This document shows positions 25,182 through 33,609 of a DNA stretch of 53,717 bases, piece by piece; position 1 is the first letter of the stretch; every line of letters starts with the position of its first letter. This stretch comes from Tannerella forsythia (GTDB lineage: Bacteria > Bacteroidota > Bacteroidia > Bacteroidales > Tannerellaceae). Below the pieces are notes generated by a model, which did not search any database, was not told the DNA's origin, and saw only the letters and a program-made list of their open reading frames with translations. Location: NCBI RefSeq assembly GCF_003860135.1, contig NZ_RQYN01000016.1, positions 1-53,717 of the forward strand, written 5' to 3'. The translations under genes and the position numbers were made by a program.

Positions 25182-26977
25182 GATGAATCCAACCGGTATG
25201 GAATATTCCCATCCTCGTCAATCAGCAGAATGGTAAGATGAGTATCAGGTAACAAGGCCATGCAATGATGGAGGCACAGTCGCAGGAGAGCAGGGAAAAG
25301 ACAGTCTTTGTCCGAAACGGAAAGCTGCGTCCATAGTTCGCGCGCAAGCACCATTGAACGAATGACGTCAGACGCCTGCGGCGTACATCCCGACTTGCCG
25401 GCCACTTCCTCCAGAAAATCTTTGTTCATCACGGTCTTTTTACTGTGCGTATCCAAAAATCCCTCCGCCAGCTTAACGGCCTTCCCGATCATGATCCCCA
25501 TCGTCACGTTCGGAATACGCAGATCAGCCGCGATCTTCAGTGTCTCACCGATAAAGTTCCCGTAATGCACAAACGCCTGATCAGGCAGCCCGGGATATTC
25601 TTTTTTAATAAACCGCTCGCTCTTCCCCCCCGAATTGATGACCAGCCGATCGGGACTGAGCGCACGACATACCTCGATTTCGCGACGGATCGCCTCGACA
25701 AAAGCCTCCGACGAAAAAGGCATCACCACCCCCGATGTTCCGATAATCGAAATCCCTCCGACGACTCCGAGCTTCGGGTTGAACGTCCGTGCCGCAAGCG
25801 CTTCACCACCGGGCACGGAGATCGTCACATCGAGTCCGCCGTCATACAACGAAGACAACTCATGCATGATCATCTGTCGCGGAGTACGGTTGATAGCCGG
25901 TCCGCCCACCTCAAGTCCAAGGCCGGGCAGCGTGACTTTCCCCACGCCTTCGCCCTGCAAAAAGCGGATACCCGGCTCTTCGCTTAACGCGACCGTCACG
26001 CAGATTTTGCAGCCGTTCGTCACGTCAGGGTCATCGCCCGAATCTTTCACTACAGTTGCCGTTGCCGCATCTTTTTCGATCAACGTTTCGGCTACAGGCA
26101 AGGTCATCTCTTCGTCGTCGGGCAGCGTAAACGTGACGTTCTTCTGTGACGATCCGTTGAGTAATGCAAGGAGTGCCGCTTTCGCGGCAGCCGTCGCACA
26201 CGATCCGGTAGTATATCCGCTACGCAACGAAAAAAATCCCGGGACGAAACGCTCGATCTGTTTGCGTAACCCGAAATATCCGATTACCACAATAAAAGTC
26301 GAAGGCAATACCGGACGTTTGACGGCGTAAATCGGAATATTCATTTTCTTCACTGCCGCAAGCTTCTCCGAGAAGCCCCCCGATTCACCGCTCTCTTTTG
26401 TCAAAACGGCTTGAGGCTTTACCCGATAAAGCAGCGCTTCTTCCTCTCCCGGACGATAGAATACGATATTCTCTCTGTCCACCCCTTGTCGTTCGGCAAG
26501 CTCAAGCGAACTTGGCTGATCCAACACACGAAAGACGCAATGATATTTCTGCCAGTAAGCTTTCAGTTTCGTAATGGTTTGCACGCCCGTCAACGCCAAC
26601 AAGAACGTAATTCCATCGTTTTCGAGCCTTCGTACGGCATCGGCATAACTGTCACACCACACGACTTCGCTGTTGCGCGGCGGATAAATCCGTTCATAAC
26701 GTACGACCGGCAAGGATAGACGATCGGCCACCTGCGCAACGGTCTGATGCAACAATTCGGCAAAAGGATGAGCGGCATCGACGATAAGGCGTATGCCTTT
26801 CTCACGACAGAACGACGTCATCGTGTCGGTATCCATCGCTCCGGTCAGACGTATACCATTCTTGCAATCAATCTTTTGACTCGATTCTTTCGTCGAATAG
26901 TAATACGGCTGTCCCGTCTCATCGACCGTAGAAACTGCTTTTCGTCCTTCGGTCGTACCGCCCAGTATCAGAATCAT
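25169..26977 (-). CDS. cbiJ-cbiD: Fused precorrin-6A reductase / cobalt-precorrin-5B C1-methyltransferase (CbiJ-CbiD)
   Basis: 602 aa, two enzymes in one chain. Residues 1-~245 are CobK/CbiJ (LILGGTTEGRK start, VDAAHPFAELLH), which reduces the macrocycle after C1 methylation. Residues ~250-602 are CbiD, the C1-methyltransferase of the anaerobic route, with its signature RSGYTTGSCATAAAKA and GGISIIGTSGVVMPFS plus NSGGKSER. CbiD marks the anaerobic (early cobalt insertion) pathway. The gene overlaps the upstream cbiG-cbiF stop by 4 bp and is the last gene of the operon. Its end overlaps the convergent kinase gene. Confidence 0.93.
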   Translation of the reverse strand: MILILGGTTEGRKAVSTVDETGQPYYYSTKESSQKIDCKNGIRLTGAMDTDTMTSFCREKGIRLIVDAAHPFAELLHQTVAQVADRLSLPVVRYERIYPPRNSEVVWCDSYADAVRRLENDGITFLLALTGVQTITKLKAYWQKYHCVFRVLDQPSSLELAERQGVDRENIVFYRPGEEEALLYRVKPQAVLTKESGESGGFSEKLAAVKKMNIPIYAVKRPVLPSTFIVVIGYFGLRKQIERFVPGFFSLRSGYTTGSCATAAAKAALLALLNGSSQKNVTFTLPDDEEMTLPVAETLIEKDAATATVVKDSGDDPDVTNGCKICVTVALSEEPGIRFLQGEGVGKVTLPGLGLEVGGPAINRTPRQMIMHELSSLYDGGLDVTISVPGGEALAARTFNPKLGVVGGISIIGTSGVVMPFSSEAFVEAIRREIEVCRALSPDRLVINSGGKSERFIKKEYPGLPDQAFVHYGNFIGETLKIAADLRIPNVTMGIMIGKAVKLAEGFLDTHSKKTVMNKDFLEEVAGKSGCTPQASDVIRSMVLARELWTQLSVSDKDCLFPALLRLCLHHCMALLPDTHLTILLIDEDGNIPYRLDSSHSS

Positions 26978-28794
26978 GGTCGGAAGATATGTTTGAAATC
27001 GGACGAATAGAGATGTGACAATCCGCTACGGTTATCGATCGCCTCGCCGACAACGAGCAGCGTCGTGAGCGTAAGGTGATTTTCTTTGACGATTCGCGCG
27101 AGGTCTTTAAGTTGTCCGCGATAAATCCGCTCGTCTTTCCATGTCAGTTTGTAACAGGCAGCAACAGGCGTTTCAGGCGGATACGCACGCAATAGTTCAG
27201 CCTGCACTTCATCGACGATGGCCGCACTGAGATAGATACACATGGTGCTTTGCGACCGGGCAAGGAGGTGCAGCTTTTCTTTTTCGGGCATAGGCGTACG
27301 TCCCTGACCGCGCGTCAAAATAATCGTCTGCACCTTTTCGGGGATCGTGAACTGCGATTGCAAGGCCGCGGCCGCAGCCTGAAACGACGAAATGCCGGGT
27401 GTGATATGATAACGCATTCCGTAACGGTCGAAGAAAGCCATCTGCTCCTGAATAGCGCCATAGATACACGGATCGCCCGTATGCAGACGCACAACGAAAA
27501 GCCCCCGGTCGTAGAATTCCTTCATCAGGGCAAACTGTTCCTCAAGGGTCATATCGGCCGAGCTGCGTACCGTCGCGCCGGGTTTGGCATAAAGCGTCAG
27601 TTCGCGCGGCACCAGACTGCCCGCGTACAAAATCAGGTCAGCCTTTTCGAGCATGCGTTTGCCGCGTACCGAGATCAGCTCGGGATCTCCGGGGCCTGCT
27701 CCTACGATTTCGATAAAACCGCCACGCAAACTGTCCGCATCCATCGCAACGGCAAACGTGAAATCACTCTCCGCATTCAGCATACCTTTCTGTTTCTCCA
27801 AGACAAGGGTAGCTCCCTTCGCCGCCTTCTGTGAGGTCGCTTCCGAAACCCCATAGACGCCGGTCGTTTCAAACACTTTCTGCGACGGGTTCGGCACTTC
27901 GATGTCCTGCAAATCGGCCGCTTCATAGATATTTGTCTCTGCCTCCCACGCTTCTGCCAACGCAGCGAACAGGGGTTCGTCTTTCTTCAGCGTGATCGTC
28001 GACACGGAACGAATCGCAAGCGGAGAAAGTCCATGTTCTTCCATCACCTTCTCCATATAGGCGGCTACCCCGTCGGGACAACTGTTCCTGCGACATCCGA
28101 CTCCTATATGGAGCACGCGTGGACGGAAATAAAGTATCGGCGTCTCGCTCTTATAAATAAACGGGCTGACCGCAATAATCAGCTCGTACTCCCGCGGACG
28201 TATATCATGATAAGTGTAGAAAACATCGACATGCTCCGGCAGCGTGCGCTCCAGAAACTCCGTGCCGCGGTCTTTGATCTCGAGCAACAGAGCCGTACGC
28301 CGTCCACCTACGAAAAGCGCAATCATGCGGTTCATCTCGGCCGGTGACGCTGCCGTTCTCCATCCGTAGGTACGACCGAGCGTATCGAGCGCCCAGAGAT
28401 CGGCTCTGTCACTTTGCGTCGTAATCACGGCCTCGCCACCGGTGATGGCCGCGATGCGCCGCGTCCAGTCGTTGGCGCCGCCGATATGTCCCGACAGTAC
28501 GGATACGACGAAACGGCCGGCACTGTCGGTACAAACCACAGCCGGATCGGTATATTTATTTTTCAGACATATCGCCATACTGCGGACACAAATACCCAGC
28601 GCACCGATAAACACAAACGCGCCAAAGTCATGGAAACGATCGGACATGAACCCGTTATAAGAGGAGATGTTCTCACATCCTTCCAACGTGTGCATCGTAT
28701 AAATAGCGGAGGATGATCCTAACTCTCGCCGGATCGTCTGAGCCAGCGGAAGGCCTGCCTCCGAAACAAGGATAATAGCTACATTTTCTTTCAT
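26974..28794 (-). CDS. cbiG-cbiF: Fused CbiG / precorrin-4 C11-methyltransferase (CbiG-CbiF)
   Basis: 606 aa. The N-terminal ~340 residues are CbiG, which opens the delta-lactone and releases acetaldehyde in the anaerobic pathway (FIGALGICVRSMA, LSGHIGGANDWTR, LHIGVGCRRNSC). From residue ~358 a tetrapyrrole methylase domain, CobM/CbiF, adds the C11 methyl (EIVGAGPGDPELISVRG, RLHTGDPCIYGAIQEQM, YHITPGISSFQAAAAAL). The order of catalysis (CbiF then CbiG) is opposite to the order in the protein. A 4-bp ATGA overlap with the downstream cbiJ-cbiD and with the upstream cbiET shows tight coupling. Confidence 0.93.
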   Translation of the reverse strand: MKENVAIILVSEAGLPLAQTIRRELGSSSAIYTMHTLEGCENISSYNGFMSDRFHDFGAFVFIGALGICVRSMAICLKNKYTDPAVVCTDSAGRFVVSVLSGHIGGANDWTRRIAAITGGEAVITTQSDRADLWALDTLGRTYGWRTAASPAEMNRMIALFVGGRRTALLLEIKDRGTEFLERTLPEHVDVFYTYHDIRPREYELIIAVSPFIYKSETPILYFRPRVLHIGVGCRRNSCPDGVAAYMEKVMEEHGLSPLAIRSVSTITLKKDEPLFAALAEAWEAETNIYEAADLQDIEVPNPSQKVFETTGVYGVSEATSQKAAKGATLVLEKQKGMLNAESDFTFAVAMDADSLRGGFIEIVGAGPGDPELISVRGKRMLEKADLILYAGSLVPRELTLYAKPGATVRSSADMTLEEQFALMKEFYDRGLFVVRLHTGDPCIYGAIQEQMAFFDRYGMRYHITPGISSFQAAAAALQSQFTIPEKVQTIILTRGQGRTPMPEKEKLHLLARSQSTMCIYLSAAIVDEVQAELLRAYPPETPVAACYKLTWKDERIYRGQLKDLARIVKENHLTLTTLLVVGEAIDNRSGLSHLYSSDFKHIFRP

Positions 28795-29972
28795 TCTGCT
28801 TTGATTATTTCTATGGGACTATGCGCGTCGACCGTCATACGGATCGTTTCGGTCACGTTACGACCGATGGCGCGGATTCCTTCCTTAAACATTTCGCAAC
28901 TAGCGGCACTCACGGAGTTGAAGACGATGGGGCAGCCCGACGGCAGGCACGTATCCACTTTTTTCAAAATGTCGATAAGTCGCCCACCATGACCTCCGAT
29001 GAAGACAGCGTCGGGAGCAGGATATTCGTGCAATTCAACCTCCATAAAATCACCGGTGACAGCCGTGATACCCGGCGTTCCGAATTTGCGACAGTTATCA
29101 GACAGTATCCCAACCCCTTCGGGACGTTTCTCGAAAGCCGTAATACGGAGGTGAGGAAATTGCAGTTTGGCCTCGACCGATACCGAACCCGTACAGAAAC
29201 CGATGTCCCAAAACGAGTTGCGGTGACGCAGGTCAAGCATGCTCAATGTCAGTAACCGGATGGGCATTTTGGTAATCATATTTACCCGACCGTCGAGCAG
29301 GAAAAACGCTTTTTCCGACACGCCGAACGGACGCGAACGAACGGCTGTGCGCGACAGGATCAAACAGTTGGGAGCAGCAAAGGTACCGTTTACGACCTCG
29401 GCCGGCTGCATCGTATGGACACGCTCGTCGGCTTCGTTACCCAGCCGCTCGCCGATGGCTATGCGGTAATTGTCGTAACCGTATTCAAGCATCCGCTCGG
29501 CAATGACCGGAGGTGTCTTCTCACGATCGGTCAATACACCGATAAGCGGCCTCCCCTCAATAAGAGCAGCATCAAAATCATCCCACGGACGACCGGTCAA
29601 CGACACGACCGACATCTCATTATAAGGCATCTCCAACCGATGTGCCAGCATCTGCAGCGAGTTAAAAGAAGGGAAGGTTACTGTCTGCGCATCGGGGAAT
29701 ACGCGTTGCAGGGTATTCGCAAAACCGAAAAACAGCGGATCGCCCGACGCAAAAACAACGATCTCCGAATGCTCTTCATACTGGGCAAAGACATCATCGA
29801 GAGGGACGGTAATATCGATCCATCTCGCCTCATCGGGCAACATCGTCCGTACGATTTCGCGATGACGTCGTCCACCCGAAAACACCTGTCCTGAAGCAAT
29901 GATCCGTTCCACCTCGGCAGGGAAGTGCAGCCGGCGCTCGTCACTGATTCCGATCACATAAAATTTACGCAT
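28791..29972 (-). CDS. cobL: Precorrin-6Y C5,15-methyltransferase with decarboxylase (CobL/CbiET)
   Basis: About 393 aa. The N-terminal CbiE half (MRKFYVIGISDERR, VFASGDPLFFGFANTL) is a tetrapyrrole methylase. The C-terminal CbiT half (from about 220; FWDIGFCTGSVSVEAKLQF, DAVFIGGHGGRL) is a Rossmann methyltransferase that also decarboxylates the acetate side chain. Two alternative starts lie upstream: an ATG at 29981 and a GTG at 29990 that overlaps the previous stop (GTGA). 29972 is chosen because MRKFYVIG begins at the usual family N-terminus, but the GTG would fit coupled translation. Confidence 0.93.
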   Translation of the reverse strand: MRKFYVIGISDERRLHFPAEVERIIASGQVFSGGRRHREIVRTMLPDEARWIDITVPLDDVFAQYEEHSEIVVFASGDPLFFGFANTLQRVFPDAQTVTFPSFNSLQMLAHRLEMPYNEMSVVSLTGRPWDDFDAALIEGRPLIGVLTDREKTPPVIAERMLEYGYDNYRIAIGERLGNEADERVHTMQPAEVVNGTFAAPNCLILSRTAVRSRPFGVSEKAFFLLDGRVNMITKMPIRLLTLSMLDLRHRNSFWDIGFCTGSVSVEAKLQFPHLRITAFEKRPEGVGILSDNCRKFGTPGITAVTGDFMEVELHEYPAPDAVFIGGHGGRLIDILKKVDTCLPSGCPIVFNSVSAASCEMFKEGIRAIGRNVTETIRMTVDAHSPIEIIKAE

Positions 29973-29986
29973 CGCACTCATTATTT

Positions 29987-31405
29987 TCACACGTCGCGCC
30001 CGGGACGAAGCTGCTCCGCATCGTTAAAACAAAGCACCGCATTGACAAGTGTTGCCGCAACATTACTGCCTCCCTTTCGGCCTTCAATGATAATTTTCGG
30101 TATTCCGACAAACGGCTTGACCATCTGTTTGCTTTCACATACATGCACAAACCCTACCGGCGCGGCAACGATGCCGCACGGATGTGCCTTGTGCTTACGG
30201 ATTAGCGAGCATAGCTCCATCAGCGCCGTCGGAGCATTGCCAAAGACGAACAGCGCATCGGGATGCTCCTCTACGGCCAGCCGTATACCGGCCTGTGTGC
30301 GGGTAATATGCTTATCGGCAGCAAGCGCTGCGGTACGTTCGTCGTTCAAATAACACTTCACCTCGATGCCGAGACGCTGCAAAGCACCTTTTCGGATGCC
30401 CGACGCAACCATCGTAACATCTGTGACAATCGTTTTTACACGCCCCGAACTCAAGGTCTCATAAAGCGTTGCGACGGCCCCCTCATCCATCCACAAGACA
30501 CGCTCCATATCAAAATCGGCCGTCGTATGAATGGCATGCAGCAAAGCCCATTTGCGATCCAACGCAATATCTTTCCGTTTTAATTCTCCTTCGATGGTGC
30601 GGAAGCTTTCCATCATAATCTCCTGACCGATGCCGACACCTTCCTCACGCTCTTCTTCACGATAATAACCGCGCGGCGTAATAAATGTCCGGTCGCTGAC
30701 GAACGACTGCGAGTTACCGATCAGCACGACGGTAAACATATCCGTCTGCTCCGGATCAAAGTCCTGCAAGGTGGTAACGACCACCTCTTCACCGTCGCGT
30801 CCGGCCTGACGTACAAACCCGACAGGTGTCTGCGGCGAACGACTTTGCAGAAATAATTCCTTCAGACGATAGAGTTGCCAGTAGCGTCCCTCACTTTTAG
30901 GATTATAAACAGCCGTAACGAAATCGGCTTCTGCCGCCGCAACGATACGCCGTTCGATCAGCGCCCAAGGCGTCATGAGGTCAGACAGGGAGATGACACA
31001 AAAGTCATGTCCTACAGGCGAACCGAGCAACGCGGCCGCCTTCTGGAAAGCGCTCACTCCGGGTATCACTTCGACAGCCACCTCGCTACGTCGCTGATGT
31101 TTCATTTCGTGTACTAACGGTGCCATACCGTAAATACCCGCATCGCCGGAACTGATCACGCAAACGGTTTTGCCTTCTTCGGCAAGGTCGAACGCCTTCT
31201 CGGCACGTTCTTTCTCACGTTTCATGCCGCTGTCCACACACGGAACTCCTTCCGGCAAATACGGCTTGATATATTGAAAATAGCCATGATAGCCAACAAC
31301 GACATCGCAACGACGCAGTGCATCAACCGCCGCCGACGTTATATCGCCGGCTGAGCCCGGTCCGATACCGATCACGATGATTCGAGCATGATTCTTTATT
31401 TCCAT
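29987..31405 (-). CDS. cobJ-cobH: Fused precorrin-3B C17-methyltransferase / precorrin-8X methylmutase (CobJ-CobH, CbiH-CbiC)
   Basis: 472 aa. Residues 1-~245 are the CbiH/CobJ ring-contraction methyltransferase (IVIGIGPGSAGDITSAA, ISSGDAGIYGMAPLV, VIPGVSAFQKAAALLG). After a short acidic linker (EEEREEGVG), residues ~260-470 are CbiC/CobH, which moves the C11 methyl to C12 (LLHAIHTTADFDM with the likely catalytic His, TDVTMVASGI, VFGNAPTAL). The fusion joins an early and a late step of the ring pathway. It starts 29 bp after the adenosyltransferase stop. Confidence 0.94.
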   Translation of the reverse strand: MEIKNHARIIVIGIGPGSAGDITSAAVDALRRCDVVVGYHGYFQYIKPYLPEGVPCVDSGMKREKERAEKAFDLAEEGKTVCVISSGDAGIYGMAPLVHEMKHQRRSEVAVEVIPGVSAFQKAAALLGSPVGHDFCVISLSDLMTPWALIERRIVAAAEADFVTAVYNPKSEGRYWQLYRLKELFLQSRSPQTPVGFVRQAGRDGEEVVVTTLQDFDPEQTDMFTVVLIGNSQSFVSDRTFITPRGYYREEEREEGVGIGQEIMMESFRTIEGELKRKDIALDRKWALLHAIHTTADFDMERVLWMDEGAVATLYETLSSGRVKTIVTDVTMVASGIRKGALQRLGIEVKCYLNDERTAALAADKHITRTQAGIRLAVEEHPDALFVFGNAPTALMELCSLIRKHKAHPCGIVAAPVGFVHVCESKQMVKPFVGIPKIIIEGRKGGSNVAATLVNAVLCFNDAEQLRPGRDV

Positions 31406-31434
31406 TATTTGTTTTGTAATTCGTATATTCTTAA

Positions 31435-32007
31435 TTATTTAATGCTTTTCCGCTTATATTGGAAGGCCTGCCAGCGTTCCTCACCACGTCCGCATGTGTG
31501 CAATTCATAACGTGCCATGACAAAAAACAGATCGGACAGCCGGTTGACAAAAGCCATCACCAAAGGAGGCAATGCATCGGCTTTATGAAGCGTACACAGA
31601 CGACGTTCGGCACGTCGGGCGGCCGTACGCGCCACATGACACAAGGAAGCTACCTCCGTACCGCCCGGCAGGATAAAGAAACTGTTTTCACCCATCGCTT
31701 CCGTCATCCGGTCGATCTGCTCTTCGCACAACGTGACCATCGTGTCAGGCAAGACATTCGGGTTCTGATCCCGTATCGCCGAGGGGGTTGCCACATGCGA
31801 CATGACTACCATCAGTATCCGCTGTACCTCGTAGAGCGTCGCCTGCCATTCATGCGCTTCCGGCAACCGTGTGCGTAACATCCCGATCCACACATTCAGT
31901 TCGTCGAGACAGCCGTTCGCCTCGATACGGATATCATCCTTATCTACCCGCTGGCCGCCGTGAATCCCCGTACGTCCCTTGTCGCCTCCTTTCGTATAAA
32001 TTTTCAT
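31435..32007 (-). CDS. PduO-type ATP:cob(I)alamin adenosyltransferase
   Basis: 190 aa. The N-terminal MKIYTKGGDKGRTGIHGG motif and later NGCLDELNVWIGM and CHVARTAARRAERRL match the PduO-type family, a trimeric five-helix-bundle enzyme. It transfers the adenosyl group of ATP to cob(I)alamin or a corrinoid precursor. As first gene of the operon it is separated from its promoter by about 34 bp. Confidence 0.94.
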   Translation of the reverse strand: MKIYTKGGDKGRTGIHGGQRVDKDDIRIEANGCLDELNVWIGMLRTRLPEAHEWQATLYEVQRILMVVMSHVATPSAIRDQNPNVLPDTMVTLCEEQIDRMTEAMGENSFFILPGGTEVASLCHVARTAARRAERRLCTLHKADALPPLVMAFVNRLSDLFFVMARYELHTCGRGEERWQAFQYKRKSIK

Positions 32008-32040
32008 TGGTTCTATCTTTTCTTCAAATGAAATTCAGGA

Positions 32041-32072
32041 CAAAGATACACGCTATTTTTTCACCGGACAAA
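32041..32072 (-). promoter_or_regulatory. Promoter of the cobalamin operon
   Basis: Minus strand: TATCTTTG at 32041-32048 and TTTG at 32069-32072 with a 20-bp spacer match both Bacteroidota promoter elements. The implied leader is only ~25-30 nt, too short for a cobalamin riboswitch, so regulation by that route is unlikely at this promoter. Confidence 0.7.
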
Positions 32073-32274
32073 AACGAAATCAGCCGAGCCCTCAACAACG
32101 CAAGACGAAAAAAACGCCAATCACTCGGTTCTTTTCGGTTTCCATATCATTGTTCAAGAAACAGAGGTCTGTGGAAATAGACAGGGGTGACGCATTAAAA
32201 TTGTATTGTCATTAGTATCCTGTCCTGAAAAAGGCTGACAGTGGGTTCGCGATACCGGAATCCGTTTTTTTATG

Positions 32275-32282
32275 TACTTTTG
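32275..32282 (+). promoter_or_regulatory. -7 element for the RsmI-like methylase gene
   Basis: TACTTTTG matches TAnnTTTG. It would place the transcript start near 32289, favouring the ATG at 32311 over 32296. The -33 element is not clear. Confidence 0.5.
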
Positions 32283-32310
32283 TGCTTCGTAAAGAATGGT
32301 TGAACAAAAC

Positions 32311-33015
32311 ATGAAAGCAGCTCTTTATCTGATCCCGGTCACGCTGGGCGAAACGGAACATCACAAGGTATTACCGGCGTATAATCGCGAAGTGATTCTT
32401 GGTATCCGCCATTTTGTGGTGGAAAATATACGCACGGCACGCCGGTTTCTGAAGAAGACGGAACCGTCGCTGGTGATCGACGAGTTGCATTTCTACGAGC
32501 TGAACAAGCACACGTCGCCCCACATGGTCGCAGACTACCTGACACCGCTGGCTACGGGTGAGTCGGTCGGGATCATCTCCGAAGCAGGCTGTCCGGCCGT
32601 GGCCGACCCCGGTGCTGATATCGTAGCCATCGCGCAGCGCAAAGGGTATAAAGTCGTTCCCCTCGTTGGACCTTCTTCTATTCTGCTGACGATCATGGGG
32701 GCCGGATTCAACGGACAAAGCTTCGCCTTTCACGGCTACCTGCCCATCGATGCGGCGCAACGCACCGCGCGGATCAAAGCATTGGAAGCGCGTATCTATT
32801 CCGAAGATCAGACGCAACTCTTTATCGAAACGCCTTACCGAAACGGCAAGCTGCTGGACGAGCTGGTGCGCACATGCAGGCCGTCGACCCGGCTGTGCGT
32901 GGCTTCGAACCTCTCGTGCGAAGACGAAATGATACGCACCAAACCTGTAAAAGAATGGGGCAAAAACACGCCCGACCTGAACAAAAAGCCGACCGTTTTC
33001 GCGCTCTACAAATAA
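32311..33015 (+). CDS. Tetrapyrrole-methylase-fold SAM-dependent methyltransferase (RsmI-like)
   Basis: About 234 aa. The fold is that of RsmI and corrin methylases: KAALYLIPVTLGE start, GIISEAGCPAVADPG (SAM-binding Gly-rich loop with the DPG seen in RsmI), PLVGPSSILLTIMGAGFNG and LFIETPYRNGKLLDEL. The last two resemble RsmI more than CbiL/CbiF, so rRNA ribose methylation is more likely than cobalamin synthesis despite the divergent cob operon. It is shorter than RsmI (about 280 aa), so the substrate stays open. The WlbB-like gene follows after 21 bp. Confidence 0.8.
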   Translation: MKAALYLIPVTLGETEHHKVLPAYNREVILGIRHFVVENIRTARRFLKKTEPSLVIDELHFYELNKHTSPHMVADYLTPLATGESVGIISEAGCPAVADPGADIVAIAQRKGYKVVPLVGPSSILLTIMGAGFNGQSFAFHGYLPIDAAQRTARIKALEARIYSEDQTQLFIETPYRNGKLLDELVRTCRPSTRLCVASNLSCEDEMIRTKPVKEWGKNTPDLNKKPTVFALYK

Positions 33016-33036
33016 GTCATCTTTCACTTTCAGCAC

Positions 33037-33609
33037 ATGGAATATCAGGCACATGAAACAGCCGTTATCGATGCGGGATGCAGCATCGGACAGGGAACGA
33101 AAATCTGGCACTTTTCGCATATCATGACCGGCTGCACCATCGGCCGTGACTGCACGATCGGGCAAAACGTCGTCATCTCGCCGGGAGTATGTCTGGGCAA
33201 TGGGGTGAAGGTGCAGAATAACGTATCGGTCTATACCGGCGTGACGTGCGAAGACGACGTTTTTCTGGGGCCGAGCTGCGTGTTTACGAACGTCATTAAT
33301 CCGCGTAGCGCCGTCTCGCGCAAGCATGAATTCCTACCGACACGTGTAGAAAAGGGTGCGTCCATCGGGGCGAATGCGACCGTGGTATGCGGGTGCGTCA
33401 TCGGTACCTATGCGCTCATCGGTGCAGGAGCCGTAGTGACGAAAGATGTACCTCCGTATGGGCTGTTAGTAGGCAATCCGGCACGTCAGACGGGCTGGGT
33501 GAGCGAATACGGTCATCGTCTCGACTTCGATGCCGAGGGACTGGCTATCTGTCCCGAAAGTCATCAAACCTATCGGTTAACTGAGGGAAAAGTTAGGCGA
33601 GAAACTTAA
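33037..33609 (+). CDS. WlbB/WbpD-like UDP-sugar N-acetyltransferase (hexapeptide repeat)
   Basis: 190 aa left-handed beta-helix acyltransferase. The sequence closely follows the WbpD/WlbB pattern: KIWHFSHIMTGCTIG, CTIGQNVVISPGV, KVQNNVSVYTGV, DVFLGPSCVFTNVINPRS, GANATVVCGCVIG and GLLVGNPARQTGWVSEYG. That enzyme acetylates the 3-amino group of UDP-GlcNAc3NA in di-N-acetyl-mannuronic acid synthesis for surface polysaccharide. No other genes of that pathway are nearby. Its stop codon overlaps the stop of the convergent DUF5686 gene. Confidence 0.88.
   Translation: MEYQAHETAVIDAGCSIGQGTKIWHFSHIMTGCTIGRDCTIGQNVVISPGVCLGNGVKVQNNVSVYTGVTCEDDVFLGPSCVFTNVINPRSAVSRKHEFLPTRVEKGASIGANATVVCGCVIGTYALIGAGAVVTKDVPPYGLLVGNPARQTGWVSEYGHRLDFDAEGLAICPESHQTYRLTEGKVRRET

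Noticed and set aside
32200-32260. Cobalamin riboswitch (CCCACTGTCAGCC on the minus strand resembles a B12-box end)
   Set aside because: It lies upstream of the well-matched promoter at 32041-32072, so it would not be in the operon leader, and no surrounding conserved elements are seen.
32311-33015. CbiL (precorrin-2 C20-methyltransferase) next to the cob operon
   Set aside because: The motifs resemble RsmI-type methylases more than CbiL, and the gene is divergently transcribed from the operon.
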